A stretch of 64,000 bases of DNA from Zymoseptoria tritici IPO323 (GCF_000219625.1 NC_018217.1:2418001-2482000), one strand, 5' to 3'. Counted from the stretch's first letter, positions 53,770-64,000 are shown. Program-made: numbers and translations. Notes: generated by a model not told the origin, from the letters alone.

Positions 53770-55040
53770 AGTAGAGGCTTAGAGGTTAGTATTTAGCTAT
53801 AAATTAGCTTGTTTAGTCTCCCTCTATATAGCCTTCTATCTAGCCCTTTAAGCCGCCTTATGCTATCTGTCTACTATAGCTTATATCCGCTATTTAGCTC
53901 TTAATTATTAGTCTACCTTCTTTATAATAGTATTATCTTTCTTACGCTACTTCTTAGCGACCTTCTTAGCCTCCTTCTAAGCGAGTAATGCCTTACTAGC
54001 TTGCAGTTTAGCTAGTAAATAGAACTAAGTAGCTTAGTTATAAGGAATCGATAGTAATAGCTTACTACGTTATCGCTTCTGCTTCTTATACTTAAAGAAT
54101 TACTAAAGGCTATTATTCTCGCTCCTAAGGAGGTAATTCTTAGTTTAGAGGTTAAGAACGGTATTACTTAGCTTCTAAAACTCCGTCTTATTTAAGCCCT
54201 TAACTACCTCTTAAATAACGTCCCTTAGAAGAGCTCTAATATGCCGCTAATTGCTCGTAGAGATAACGAAAGTCTCTATGTCGGCTATATATAGTCTAAA
54301 TAAACCGGAGCCCTCGTTACTCGTATTAGTGCCCTTATTAGCCTTTTAAGGCTCCTTAAACTTCGATAGTATAAGCGACGGATCTAGTAGATATAGGCCT
54401 GTCTTATAAAAGCTAGAGGCTACGTTAGCTAGTATAAAGGCCTTCTAGTAGGCTAGCTAAAACAACCGGAAGAAGTTACGCTTTATAACCGCTAAGAGCC
54501 CTTTAAAATAATACATAAACTATAATAGCTCTAAGGAATAGTAGCTAGCTAGTGCACTAAAGAGACTAACATTAAGAGGCTGTAGGCGGTATGTTAAATA
54601 AGGTAGATAAACTACTACGAATATCCGATAGTTAAGGTAGTGCTAAAGGAACGCTATATTTACGTATAAGCTATAGCTATTAATTACTAGCAACCTATGC
54701 CCTCTGTTACTAGCCTTATACCTCGTTAATAGCTCGAATACCTTTGTAAGCTAGTAGAGCCTAAGGTTGTTATCGGTCTAGCTATTTAGTAAGGATGTAA
54801 AGAATGCATAGTACTCGTCTACGTCAAAGTCCTATAGCTATAAGGATTAGATATTACTAGTTATAGCCTTATATATTAATGCCGGCGGCAGTAAGGTGCT
54901 ATTAGCGTAGATTAATACTACTAAGGTTATCTATTTACGACTACTATCTTAGATATTGCTAATAAGCCGACCTAAGGTATGTTCCTACTTTAAGAAGACT
55001 CTCCGTATCTTCTAAAGGACCCTAATTATAAAGCCCTTCT

Positions 55041-55418
55041 TGTGAGGATCCCCTCACGTGAGCGCAGTCTGGCCTTATCTCCCCTAAGCTGGGCCAACCT
55101 AGTTTCGAAGAACATAACAACGAGCTATCCTGGTTACGAAGAGCGTAATAGCGTACGGATTAAGGCAGTCCGATCTAGCTTGCCTCTTAATGCCTAACGA
55201 TAAAGATCGAAGGGCTACGAAGGGACAGACGATCCCGCTTATAACGAGAGAAGTAAAGGATAGGGGAATAGAACCTAGTAGTAGCTATATATATAGCGAA
55301 GGAGGCTCTCCTCCTCTATTCCCTCCTTTAACGAATCGAGTTGTTATATTCTAAAACCTATTGTTCGATACTTCCCTACTTTAGTCTTTCCCTGCCTTAT
55401 TACGAGGCAATCCTAATA
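55041..55418 (+). repeat. E1 5' LTR (378 bp)
   Basis: Begins TGTGAGGATCC and ends CAATCCTAATA, where the unmutated family end is TAACA as seen in E2. It is the same length as both E2 LTRs and matches them in reverse complement with transitions only by eye. The 5 bp before it are CTTCT; the partner duplication would be outside the window. It sits directly after the pogo transposase KGF codons, so E1 inserted into that gene. Confidence 0.88.
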
Positions 55419-55782
55419 CGCGATTCGTTTAAACTTACGTACTACGGTATCGAACCCCCGATCGACATAGTACCTAAGGCCACTCGCAGACGCGAGGAAT
55501 CTCCTTCCGACACCTCTGCTCGCTAGTAGGGTGCTATACTAGCCGCTAAGTCCGACGCGGATGCCGCCGCCTGCTAGCTAAGCGCTACCTCTATCGCGGA
55601 AACTATAGACGATGCCGGAACGACCTAGGAAGGCACCGACTCGACTACTTAGGCTAACCTAGTTTAAGGGGACGCACCAACCTGTAAGAAACGGAACTAG
55701 GAAGCCTAGGCGGAATACGAATTCCTCGAACTCCAGCAAAAGATTAAGGAACTCCGGAGCGAACTAGCCTTACATAGCCTAA
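55419..55782 (+). pseudogene. E1 gag 5' part, before the nested insertion
   Basis: Matches, in reverse complement, the E2 sequence just inside its 5' LTR (about 61,999-62,360), so this is leader and gag N-terminus of a sibling copy. The frame is broken by TAG and TAA. A 61-residue open frame at 55341-55526 crosses the LTR end and is not a gene. The segment ends at CCTAA (55778-55782), the target duplication of E2; E1 resumes at 62,739. Confidence 0.8.
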
Positions 55783-56160
55783 TGTTAGGATTGCCTCGTA
55801 ATAAGGCAGGGAAAGACTAAAGTAGGGAAGTATCGAATAATAGGTTTTAGAATGTAACGACTCGATTCGTTAAAGGAGGGAATAGAGGAGGAGAGCCTCC
55901 TTCGCTATATATACAGCTACTACTAGGTTCTATTCCCCTATCCTTTACTTCTCTCGTTATAAGCAGGATCGTCTATCCCTTTATAGCCCTTTAATCCTTA
56001 TTATTAGGCATTAAGAGGCAAGCTAGATCGGACTGCCTTAATCTATACGCTGTTGCGCTCTTCGTAACTAGGATAGCTTGTTGTTGTATTCTTCGAAACT
56101 AGGTTAGCCTAGCTTAGGGGAGATAAGGCTAGACTACGCTTACGTAAGGGGATCCTTACA
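55783..56160 (-). repeat. E2 3' LTR (378 bp)
   Basis: On the minus strand it runs TGTAAGGATCC to CAATCCTAACA. Compared by eye with 62361-62738 I count about 26 differences, every one a transition, and no indel. Confidence 0.9.
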
Positions 56161-56176
56161 TTGCCCCCTTCCCCCC
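56161..56176 (-). other. E2 polypurine tract
   Basis: On the minus strand GGGGGGAAGGGGGCAA directly precedes the 3' LTR: the plus-strand DNA primer site of an LTR retrotransposon. It fixes the orientation of E2 and has survived because it offers almost no CpA for RIP. Confidence 0.85.
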
Positions 56177-56460
56177 GGTGCAACTAACCTTAGTTGCGTA
56201 CGCGAATCTTTAGTAGCGTTTAGCTGCAGGTTTAATTTACTAACTGCTAACGTTACTAGGCTAGCTGCTCGGTGTCCCGATTAGGAAATAAAAGTAGGTC
56301 CCTCGCGTATATACTACTCTTTCTCGCCCTTAAATTCTTCTCTTCTTACAAACACCTACTAAAAGTAAGTACTAGCAGCTAGCTCTAGAACGGTCTAGAT
56401 TAGCGCTAGATTAGCTAATATTGCGACTAGACTAGCATAATATCCAGCGCACTCTACTAT

Positions 56461-57330
56461 CTTCGCGACAAGTACTATAAGAAAGTCCGAGCTAGTAGGT
56501 AGAACGAGAATCCGTGCTCGTTATGCCTCTCTAGCGTTAAGGAGGGCTAGGACCTATCTAAAATCTGCTAGATTGCGGCAGAGAAGCCCCTACCTAGTAA
56601 TATCTTAGCTAAGTATTCCGGATGCCTAACTAGCAAGAATGCGGACTGTCTTTAGGTAGGTCGGTTTAGTTAATTCTAGCGTGTTCTATCGCTAACTGTC
56701 CTACTTAGATACTAGTCGACTAGGAGCCTGCCTAGAAAGCTATTAAGCAGGACATCGATACTGTCTACGGCCGCACTACCTAGTCTAAGGCTAAGAAGGA
56801 AGACTTGCTAGATCGTATTCTATATTTTATAGGCTCTATAGAGGTATAAGTGTCCCTTTCTAGTGTGTTCTAGACTAGCAGCTAATTAGGATAGTTAAAT
56901 AGGAAGTTAGATAGCAGTTTCCGTAGCGAGGACGGTCTTTCCTAGCACCCTAGTATTACTACCTAGGAGGATACTAGACAGAAGGTACCTAAGAGGGACT
57001 ACTCGGCTAGTACGATCTTAGCAAAGGCTATATATACTATCCCTAGCTTAATCTAGCCCTTACTAACATTCTTTGTAGCAGTCTAGTAGCACCCCTAGCA
57101 AGAAGCGCTGCTTAATAGACGTACGCGGCTATAAGTCGGACCGTAAGCGTACTAAGGAGGCCGAGGATCGCCTAATTGCAGTTAGTACTACCTTAGAGGC
57201 GTTTAACCGCATTGTTATAAGCGACTAGGCTCTAAAGAAGGGATAGTTGCGCAAGATAGTCTTTCCGACGACTGCTAAGGACTATAGTAAGGTAGAGGAC
57301 CTAAACTAGGGCGACTCCGACTTTAATTAA
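56461..57330 (+). pseudogene. antisense accessory coding relic in E2, Cys-containing, unknown
   Basis: Plus-strand coding traces, opposite to E2 pol and tail-to-tail with it. Around 56,467-56,620 the frame reads RDKYYKKVRASR, a stop, then NENPCSLCLSSVKEG and DLSKIC, with C-x2-C and further Cys (KYSGCLTSKNADCL near 56,620-56,652). A second frame carries KKEDLLDRILYFIGSIE (about 56,790-56,850). The first frame returns with RKRTKEAEDRLIAVSTTLEA and LRKIVFPTTAKDYSKVEDL, ending at TAA 57,328-57,330. The internal stops are TAG/TAA, as RIP makes from CAG, CAA or TGG codons. The frame change means an indel, an intron or a misread on my part. I cannot name the protein; Cys spacing and basic content faintly recall a zinc-binding DNA- or RNA-binding protein. 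Confidence 0.5.
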
Positions 57331-57589
57331 GCTATTCTAGACTAGAATAGCAGGTATAGGTCTTCTAGGACTAGGAGTATAATAGATAACGTCGACATAG
57401 CATATTAAGACTATAGCAGGGCCTAGATAGTTATTAAATAGCGCAGAGTTAGTTAACTTAGACTAGATTAGACTAGAATAAAGCTAATTCTGCCCTTCGA
57501 ATTTTTAAATTTAAGTAATTTTGTCTAAGTCCCTTAAAAATCCTCGGGATTTTTCTTATATCTTTCTATGCCTTTTTAGCTCCTTCTAG

Positions 57590-60500
57590 CCTATCTTGCG
57601 GCGGAATGCTCTTATTACCGCCGGGCTTATATTATATCTAGGCTCCTAGGAGTTCTCGTGCTCCTTAAAGCCCTTCTACTTAATTAAGTAACTAAAGTTA
57701 TATAAGTCGTCTTCTTTTTTATCTAAGATATCTTTTACCTCCTATTTATCCCCGTCCCCTATATTATACCGCTTTATTTTATCCTATTTGCAGCTAGAGT
57801 AGTCCGGGATAGACTTCTTAAGGAGCGAGACGTAGAAGGTAGGGTAGATGCTTAGCAAGCTAGGGAGGTCGAGTATATATGTTACGTAGTTAACTATTAC
57901 CTTAACCTTATATAGTCCGATGTACTTATAGTCGAGCTTAGGTAACGGCCGCATAGACTTAATATTCTTCGTGTTTAAGTAGACTTTATTACCTACGTTA
58001 AAGGAGACGTCCTTCCTATACTTGTTCGCCTACTTAGCTATCTGTTTCTTTGTCTTAGCTAGTCTTTCGCGTATCTTCTTTTAGTTAGTAATTATCTACT
58101 CCGCGAGTTAGATAGCCTTTAGCGCCTCGCCATCTTTCTAGCGCATTCTAGGCTAGTAGGACCTTCGTAGGTCCCTTATTATATATGCTTAGAACGGCGT
58201 TAGCCCGGTTGCTATATACATACTATTATTATAGGCGAATTCCGCTATCGATAGTAGAGAGGCCTAGTTGTCCTACTTATAGTTGCAGTATGTCTGTAAA
58301 TACTACTCTAGTATCTAATTCTACCTTTCCGTCTAACTATCCGTCTACGGATAGAACGCCGTACTTAGCTTCCGGCGTACCCCGAGGTAGTAGTAGAAGG
58401 TGCTCTAGAATTTAGAGGTAAGGATTAGCCCGCGGTCGGACGTAATCGTAGCCGGCTAGCTATAGAGGCGGACAACCTCTCTTATTATAAGTTTAGCGAG
58501 GTTAGCTAATATAATCGTTTTCCGGCATAGCACGTAATAGACTATCTTAGTATAGCGGTCTACTACTACTAGTATATAGTCGTAAGACTAGCTTAGGAAC
58601 TTGCTCGGCGGGAGGTTAGTAATAAAATCTAGCGTAATGTCGGCCTAGGGAGTTAGCAAGGGGGGTTCGGGGTATAGCAGGCTATGTAGTTTATGCCTTC
58701 GTAGCTTCGCTCTTTTACATGCCTAGCAGGTCCTTACGAATTCCTTAATATACTTCCGTATCCTAGGCTAGTAGAAACTACGCTAAAGCAACTCTAGGGT
58801 CCTTATAAAGCCGAAATATCCGGAGAGGGGGTCGTCGTAGTATTCCTAGAGTAGCTAGAGCCTTATAGCGCCTTCTAATATATATGCCTTACTATTTATG
58901 TACGTAACGCCCTCTTCTAGGGACTACCTCTCCGCCTAGAAGGCAGGCTTAGCGACAGCCTTCTCCTAGACTATCCTCTTATAGGTAGGGTCCTTACTAA
59001 GGGCTTTCTTAAGCCGCTCTAGAAGGTTCGGGGTTCTTACTGCTACCCCGACGTACCGGACTAGGCTATCCTGCCCTGTCGGCAGTGCAAATACCTTTCG
59101 GAAGAGGCGGACGCTAGCGTCTGCTTCCTCCTTAGTAGCCTATTAGCCCGAATGCGACTCCTTAGTAAGGTCTAGTCTCCTACTAAGTACGTCGGCAGCG
59201 CTATTTGCCTTACCTGGCCTATACGTAGTCCTAAAATCGATCTGCGACAGCTATTTAGCCTATCTAACTTGCCTCCTCGAGAGGGTCTTCGTCGTTATAA
59301 GGGTCTAAAGGTTCGCATAGTCGGTTAGCAACTCTACTTAGTAGCGGGCGCCCTCGAGGTAGTGCCTAAAGTGTTTAAAGGAGTCTACTATAGCGAGGAG
59401 CTCGCTATCTTCTGTTCTGTAGTTCCTTTCTGCCGCAATTATCTTCCTTAAGAAGTAGGCAACTAGGAACTACTATAGTTTGCCCCCCTTATTATAAGGC
59501 TAGGACAGGATGCCTAATATTACTTCCCCCGATACGTCGGTCTCTACCTAATAAAGGAGCTCTAGGTTATAGTAGCGCAGAACGGGCTCTTCTACGAACT
59601 TGTAGCGTAGCTTATAGAAGGACTAGATCGCCCTATCGTCTAATTCGAGATAAGCACGCTCTCTTTAGCGCTAGTTCGCCGCCTTCTTGCCTTTAGTATA
59701 GCGGTTTAGGGCGGCCGCTAGCTGCGAGAAGCCCTTAATAAAGCGTCGGTAGTAGTTAGCAAAACTAATAAAGACCCTTATATCGTAGATAGACGTAGGG
59801 ACTAGCTACTCCTAGACCGATTTAATGTGTTCTAGGTCGATCCGCAGCCTATCCTAGGTAACTACGTAGCTTAGGTATTCGACCTAGCTTTTATAGAACT
59901 TGCATTTAGCTAGGTTAGTATATAGCTTATGCCGTCGCAACCGTTCTAAGACCTGCCGGACGTAATCCTCGTGCTCTTTAAGCGTTCTAGAGTAAATTAG
60001 GATATTGTTAAGGTATACAACGCAGAAGATATTAACTAGTCCTACTAGGACGCTATTAATAAAGTTCTGGAATACTACTAGGGCATTATAAAGCCCGAAT
60101 AGCATTACTGTATATTTAAAATAGCTGTACCTAGTCCGGAATGCCGTCTTCTACTCGTCGCCTTCCCTAATACGCACCCGATAGTACGTATAGCGTAGGT
60201 CGACCTTAGTAAAGTACCTAGTACTAGCTAGCTAGTCGAGGGACTTGCTAATAAGAGGTAGACCCCCCCTATTCTTAACTATTACCGCGTTTAGACCGTA
60301 GTAGTCGATATATAGGCGGAGGGTACTATTCTTCTTCTGTGCGAAGAGGACTAGAGTACTAGCTAATAATGTCGACCGCCTAATAAACCTGTTCTTTAGG
60401 TGTTCGGGTAGCTAGGTCTGCATAGCCTCTATCTCTGCCTTAGATAGGGCGTATATCGGACTAAAGGGGACCTTTCCTCCTTCTACTAGCTCGATCTTTA

Positions 60501-61300
60501 GATTATATAGATTATAGGGAGCTAACTCGCCTGCAAGTTCCTCTAAGAAGACATCCGCGAAGTTAGAGTAGGCACTTAGAACGCCCCCCTAACCTAGACT
60601 AGCTTCTTCCGACGCGTCCTAGATCGTTATAATATAAAGTGCCGCGTTTACTTTGCTAAGGCACTCCCTATAGAACCTCTCTAGCCTAATAACGGCTATC
60701 GCCTATTGTTTTTAGGGCTTCGTTCTCTAGTTAACCCTTTTTAGGGTAAAATCTATATTTAGATTATATTTCTCGAGCTAAGGCATCCTTAAGATAACCT
60801 TATAGCTATAAATGCGCCCTACTCTAAAGGTATCGACGTATCTATATATTCGTCCTAAGTCGTCCCGGGCCTTATATAAGCTCCGCGTTTCGCTAAGGAC
60901 CTAAAGGCTTTGCCTGTTTAGCGTCTTATACGCGACCCTAGTAGGCAGCTCCTAGATAACCTAGTCTATATCCTTTGCTAATAAGGAGTTATAGAAGTTA
61001 TCCTACGCGCCGCTATTAATTAGTCCCGCGACCGTTCTAGTCCTCCCTAGACTATTTAAGGTTAGTATAACTTCGATAAGGCGCCTATACTTATAGTAGC
61101 GCCGACCCGGCTCCGCTATCCTACGCTGCTCCTTAGTATAGAGAACCTAGCTTACTAAGATAGTAGCGTCTACTTAGGGGGCGCCTCTTTTTCTAAGTCC
61201 TTTTAGAGGGAAGGATTAGGGCAATTACGCTTAATATACCTAACCTAGTAGCAACTATAGTAAGTAGCCTTAAATAGGCCCCTTTAATCCGATCTATCCT
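57590..61300 (-). pseudogene. E2 pol relic (PR-RT-RH-IN-chromodomain)
   Basis: The protease shows GLINSGA where the catalytic triplet is DSG, so the active Asp is lost. The reverse transcriptase keeps FTKVDLRY and FGLYNAL (longest open piece 59,884-60,105), but its catalytic box reads YLNN (60,004-60,015) where the family has YLDD. RNase H retains DSELLAIVDSFKHFRHYLEG and TTKTLSRRQ. The integrase retains its HH-CC remnants (58,695-58,750) and, by eye, D, D and E (TLDFIT, TSDRG, TER). The chromodomain retains YLIK, stop, KGFKEHENS and EPRYNI, with a stop in place of a core Trp. Stops are almost all TAG or TAA at expected Trp and Gln positions, the RIP pattern. No functional product is possible. 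Confidence 0.85.
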
Positions 61301-62360
61301 CCGACTTAGGCTTCTTAAAGTCCTAGTCGTCGACACTATTACTTCTATATCTCTTTTAGTTGCCCTTGCCTCTTCTACGGCCTAAGTTATTCCTTAACTC
61401 CTACTTCTAACCCTCGATAATCCTATAGGTTTTATTAACCCTCTCTTAGGCCTTAATAAGTATAATAGCTAGAGCCGGGTAGTTAAAAAGGCAGGAGTAG
61501 TAGTTCTATAGTAAGGAGGCCTTAAAGTTAAGGATTTTACGCTCCTTATTCTCTTCTTCTAACTCCTTCTAAAGGATCTTTAGCTCTTCGAGGAGCTAAT
61601 TAGGGGTGCGGTCTCTAAGGGAGGCCTTCCGCAATTGTTTATAAGCCTTCTTGTAGCATTCCGCCTCTGTCCCTATAGAGTTAAGTATAACTCCCTTTAT
61701 TATAGTCTAGGTTAGCGTAGTTTAGCTATCGAGCTAATCTACGTAGCGCTCCTAGTAGTCTTACTAGAGCTTGCCTATATAGTCGGCGGCGTAGTCGACC
61801 TTTTAGTCCTCCTAGTTAGAGAATCTATAGTATCTGCGGAAGTTACGTTCTACTGCGCGGAGCTAGTCTTTATAATTAGTACAGGTCTTCCCTTCGAATA
61901 TAGGTAGTTCCTTAGACTTAGGGAGGCTGTCCTTATTCTTGTTAAAATAGTCCGTTTCTGCGAAGAGTTTAGCAAGTTTCTCCCTCCTTAGGGTGATTAG
62001 GCCATATAAAGCTAGTTCGCTCCGGAGTTCCTTAATCTTTTGCTAGAGTTCGAGGAATTCGTATTCCGCCTAGGCTTCCTAGTTCCGTTTCTTACAGGTT
62101 AGTGCGTCCCCTTAAACTAGGTTAGCCTAAGTAGTCGAGTCGGTGCCTTCCTAGGTTGTTCCGGCATCGTCGACAGTTTCCGCGATAGAGGTAGTGCTTA
62201 GCTAGCAGGCGGCGGCGTCCGCGTTGGACTTAGCGGCTAGTATAGTACCCTACTAGCGAGTAAAGGTGTCGGAAGGAGATTCCTCGCGTCTACAAGTAGC
62301 CTTAGGTACTATATCGATTAGGGGTTCGATACTATAGTACATAAGTTTAAACAAATTACG
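61300..62360 (-). pseudogene. E2 gag relic and leader
   Basis: Minus-strand gag region between the 5' LTR and the zinc-knuckle area; many RIP stops. The part from 62,360 to about 61,999 pairs with E1 55,419-55,782, and 61,999 downwards pairs with E1 from 62,739 on, which shows exactly where E2 cut its sibling. No primer-binding site could be assigned with confidence after the LTR (sequence CGTAATTTGTTTAAAC on minus). Confidence 0.7.
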
Positions 62361-62738
62361 TATTAGGATTGCCTCGTAATAAGGCAGGGAAAGACTAAAG
62401 TAGGGAAGTATTAAACAATAGGTTTTAGAATATAACGACTCGATTCGTTAAAGGAGGGAATAAAGGAGGAGAGCCTCCTTCGCTATATACACAGCTACTG
62501 CTAGGTTCTATTCCCCTATCCTTTACTTCTCTTATTATAAGCAGGATTGTCTGTCCCTTCGTAGCCCTTCGATCCTTATTATTAGGCATTAAGAGGCAAG
62601 CTAGATCAGACTGCCTTAATCTGTACGCTGTTGCGCTTTTCGTAACTAGGATAGCTCGTTGTTATGTTCTTCGAAACTAGGTTAGCCCAGCTTAGGGGAG
62701 ATAAGGCCAGACTGCGCTTACGTAAGGGGATCCTCACA
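62361..62738 (-). repeat. E2 5' LTR (378 bp)
   Basis: On the minus strand it begins TGTGAGGATCC and ends CAATCCTAATA. It is followed on plus by CCTAA (62739-62743), the right-hand target duplication. Confidence 0.9.
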
Positions 62739-64000
62739 CCTAATTACCCTAAGGAGGGAGAAACTTGCTAAACTCTTTGTAGAAACGGACTATTTCGACA
62801 AGAACAAGGATAGCCTCCCTAAGTCTAAGGAACTACCTATATTCGAAGGGAAGACCCGTACTAATTACGAAGACTAGCTCCGCGTAGTAAAACGCAACTT
62901 CCGCAGATACTATAGATTCTCTAACTAAGAGGACCGAAAGGTCGACTACGCCGCTAACTATATAGGTAAGCTCTAATAAGACTACTAGGAGCGCTACGTA
63001 GATTAGCTCGATAGCTAGACTACGCTAACCTAGACTATAATAAAGGGAGTTATACTTAACTCTATAAGGACAAAGGCGGAACGCCGCGAGAAGGCCTATA
63101 AACAATTGCGGAAGGCCTCCCTCGAAGACTGTACCCTTAACTAGCTCTTTAAAGAGCTAAAGATCTTTTAGAAGGAGTTAAAAGAAAAGAACGAGGGGCG
63201 TAAGATCCTTAACTTTAAGGCCTCCTTACTATAGAACTACCGCTCCTACCTCTCTAACTACCTAGCTCTAGCTACTACGCTTATTAAGGCCTAAGAAAGG
63301 GTTAATAAAACCTATAGGATTATTAAGGGTTAGAAGTAGGAGTTAAGGGACAACCTAGGTCGTAGAAGAGGCAAGGGCAACCGAAAGAGACGTAGAAGTA
63401 ATAGTATTAACGACTAGAACTCTAAGAAGTCTAAGTTAGAGGACGGATTAGACTAGAGGGGCCTATCTAAGGCTACTTACTATAGTTGCTGCTAAGTTAG
63501 GCATATTAAGCGCGATTACCCTAACCCTTCCCTCTAGAAGGACTTAGAAAAAGAGGCGCCCCCTAAGTAGACACTACTATCTTAGTAGGCTAGGTTCTCT
63601 ATACTAAGGAGTAGCGCAGGATAGCGGAGCCGGGTTAGCGCTACTATAAGTATAGGCGCCTTATCGAAGTTACGCTAACCTTAAATAGTCTAGGGAGGAC
63701 TAGAATAATTATAGGACTAATCGATAGCGGCGCGTAGGATAACTTTTATAACTCCTTATTAGCAAAGGATATAGACTAGGTTATCTAGGAGCCGCCTACT
63801 AGGGTCGCGTACAAGACACTAAACAGGCAAAGCCTTTAGGTCCTTAGCGAAACGTAGAGCTTATATAAGGCCCGGGACGACTTAGGACGAATGTACGGAT
63901 ACGTCGACACCTTTAGAGTAGGGCGCATCTATAGCTATAAGGTCGTCTTAGGAATACCTTAGCTTAAGAAATACAATCTAAACATAGATTTTACCCTAAA
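62739..64000 (+). pseudogene. E1 gag and protease continuation, runs off the window
   Basis: E1 resumes after the nested copy with CCTAATTACCC and continues as gag. The zinc knuckle is near 63,478-63,525; its second Cys, the His and the flanking basic residues are visible, while the first and last Cys are Tyr and one Gln is a stop. The aspartic protease follows (about 63,705-64,000) with GLIDSGA near 63,712-63,735, so unlike E2 the catalytic Asp is kept, though a stop follows directly. The last bases encode the KKYNLNIDFT stretch that precedes the reverse transcriptase. The rest of E1 and its 3' LTR lie to the right of the window. Confidence 0.8.

Larger units (their letters stand above)
52650..55040 (-). 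pseudogene. pogo/Tan1-type DDE DNA transposon relic, RIP-degraded
   Basis: Reading the minus strand from 55,040 down, the DDE_1-type transposase can be followed through many RIP stops. KGF starts at the junction; in the family this follows the first catalytic Asp in a NxDEKGF motif. Then come ALIYKAITSNI, DFDVDEYYAFFTS and TDNNLRL (about 54,760-54,890), and YLPYLTYRLQPLNVSLF (about 54,565-54,615). LQPLN stands where the family has LQPLD, and stops fall where Trp and Gln are expected. A basic C-terminal tail ends near 53,900. The N-terminal DNA-binding part is missing here, because E1 inserted at 55,041; it should lie beyond the right edge of the window. Left boundary approximate; terminal repeats not identified. 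The coding traces are convincing, the exact limits less so. Confidence 0.75.
55783..62738 (-). mobile_element. E2, complete Ty3/gypsy chromovirus, nested in E1, RIP-degraded
   Basis: 6,956 bp bounded by two 378-bp direct LTRs (62361-62738 is the 5' LTR, 55783-56160 the 3' LTR) and by a 5-bp target duplication CCTAA (55778-55782 and 62739-62743). Domain order on the minus strand: gag with a damaged CCHC knuckle near 61,225-61,265, protease near 61,000-61,035, reverse transcriptase about 59,750-60,480, RNase H about 59,230-59,450, integrase about 58,150-58,770, chromodomain about 57,620-57,730. The integrase-before-3'-end order plus a chromodomain makes it a chromovirus. A polypurine tract lies at 56161-56176. 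All frames carry RIP-type stops, so it cannot encode working proteins. Between pol and the polypurine tract lies a plus-strand relic of an extra frame. Confidence 0.9.

Noticed and set aside
53445..53774. 109-residue frame rich in Arg, Ser and Leu
   Set aside because: Made of TTTCGAG and CTT repeats inside the retroposon, on the strand opposite to it.
55341..55526. 61-residue frame spanning the end of the E1 LTR and gag leader
   Set aside because: It crosses the LTR boundary and the matching E2 region is not open, so it is not a conserved gene.
58185..58415. 76-residue plus frame inside the E2 integrase region
   Set aside because: Antisense shadow of the integrase, whose minus-strand motifs are clear.

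Overview
The window is fungal genomic DNA, from a filamentous ascomycete (Pezizomycotina). The genes carry short 50-220 nt GT-AG introns with CTAAC/CTGAC-type branch sites. The gene set includes palH, a CRH-type GH16 cell-wall enzyme, Dcn1, Ncs2 and a Tim17-family protein. The right end is a repeat block with the footprint of RIP (repeat-induced point mutation), which is confined to fungi. A Dothideomycete (Mycosphaerella/Cladosporium relatives) is my best guess; this is inference, not proof.

Positions 1-52,300 are ordinary gene space. In order they hold: palH (+, pH sensing), MVP1 (+, PX-BAR sorting nexin), DCN1 (+, cullin neddylation), AIM6-like phosphodiesterase (+), SCC3/STAG cohesin subunit (-), a GH16 CRH-like glucan transglycosylase (+), a tail-anchored heme-oxygenase-like protein (-), ASE1 (+, spindle midzone), NHA1 (-, Na+/H+ antiporter), NCS2/CTU2 (+, tRNA thiolation), ENP1/bystin (-, 40S biogenesis), BRE2/ASH2 (+, COMPASS), PTR2 (+, peptide transporter), CDT2 (-, CRL4 substrate receptor), RRP5 (+, rRNA processing), an unrecognised fungal protein (+), a Tim17-family protein (-) and TIF3/eIF4B (+). 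There is no operon-like logic. Themes recur (cullin ligases: DCN1, CDT2; mitosis: SCC3, ASE1; ribosome and translation: ENP1, RRP5, TIF3, NCS2), but I see no sign of a biosynthetic or defence cluster.

Two small non-autonomous elements lie in intergenic DNA. One is a 198-bp MITE with TA target duplication in the ENP1/BRE2 promoter region. It splits one arm of a 40-nt inverted repeat whose other arm preserves the empty site. The other is a foldback element of about 314 bp near 44.6-44.9 kb.

From about 52.65 kb to the end the sequence changes abruptly to TA-rich, CA/TG-poor DNA full of TAG and TAA. It resolves into nested transposons. A pogo/Tan1-type DNA transposon relic (minus strand) is cut by a Ty3/gypsy chromovirus copy E1 (plus strand). 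E1 is cut in its gag region by a complete sibling copy E2 (55,783-62,738, minus strand, two 378-bp LTRs, CCTAA target duplication). The pogo relic also holds a non-RIPped retroposon of about 816 bp with a (CAAA)n tail and a 14-bp target duplication. Protein motifs of all these elements can be read, but they are broken by RIP-type stops and by loss of catalytic residues. The most unusual item is a plus-strand, Cys-containing coding relic between pol and the 3' LTR of E2, antisense to the element.
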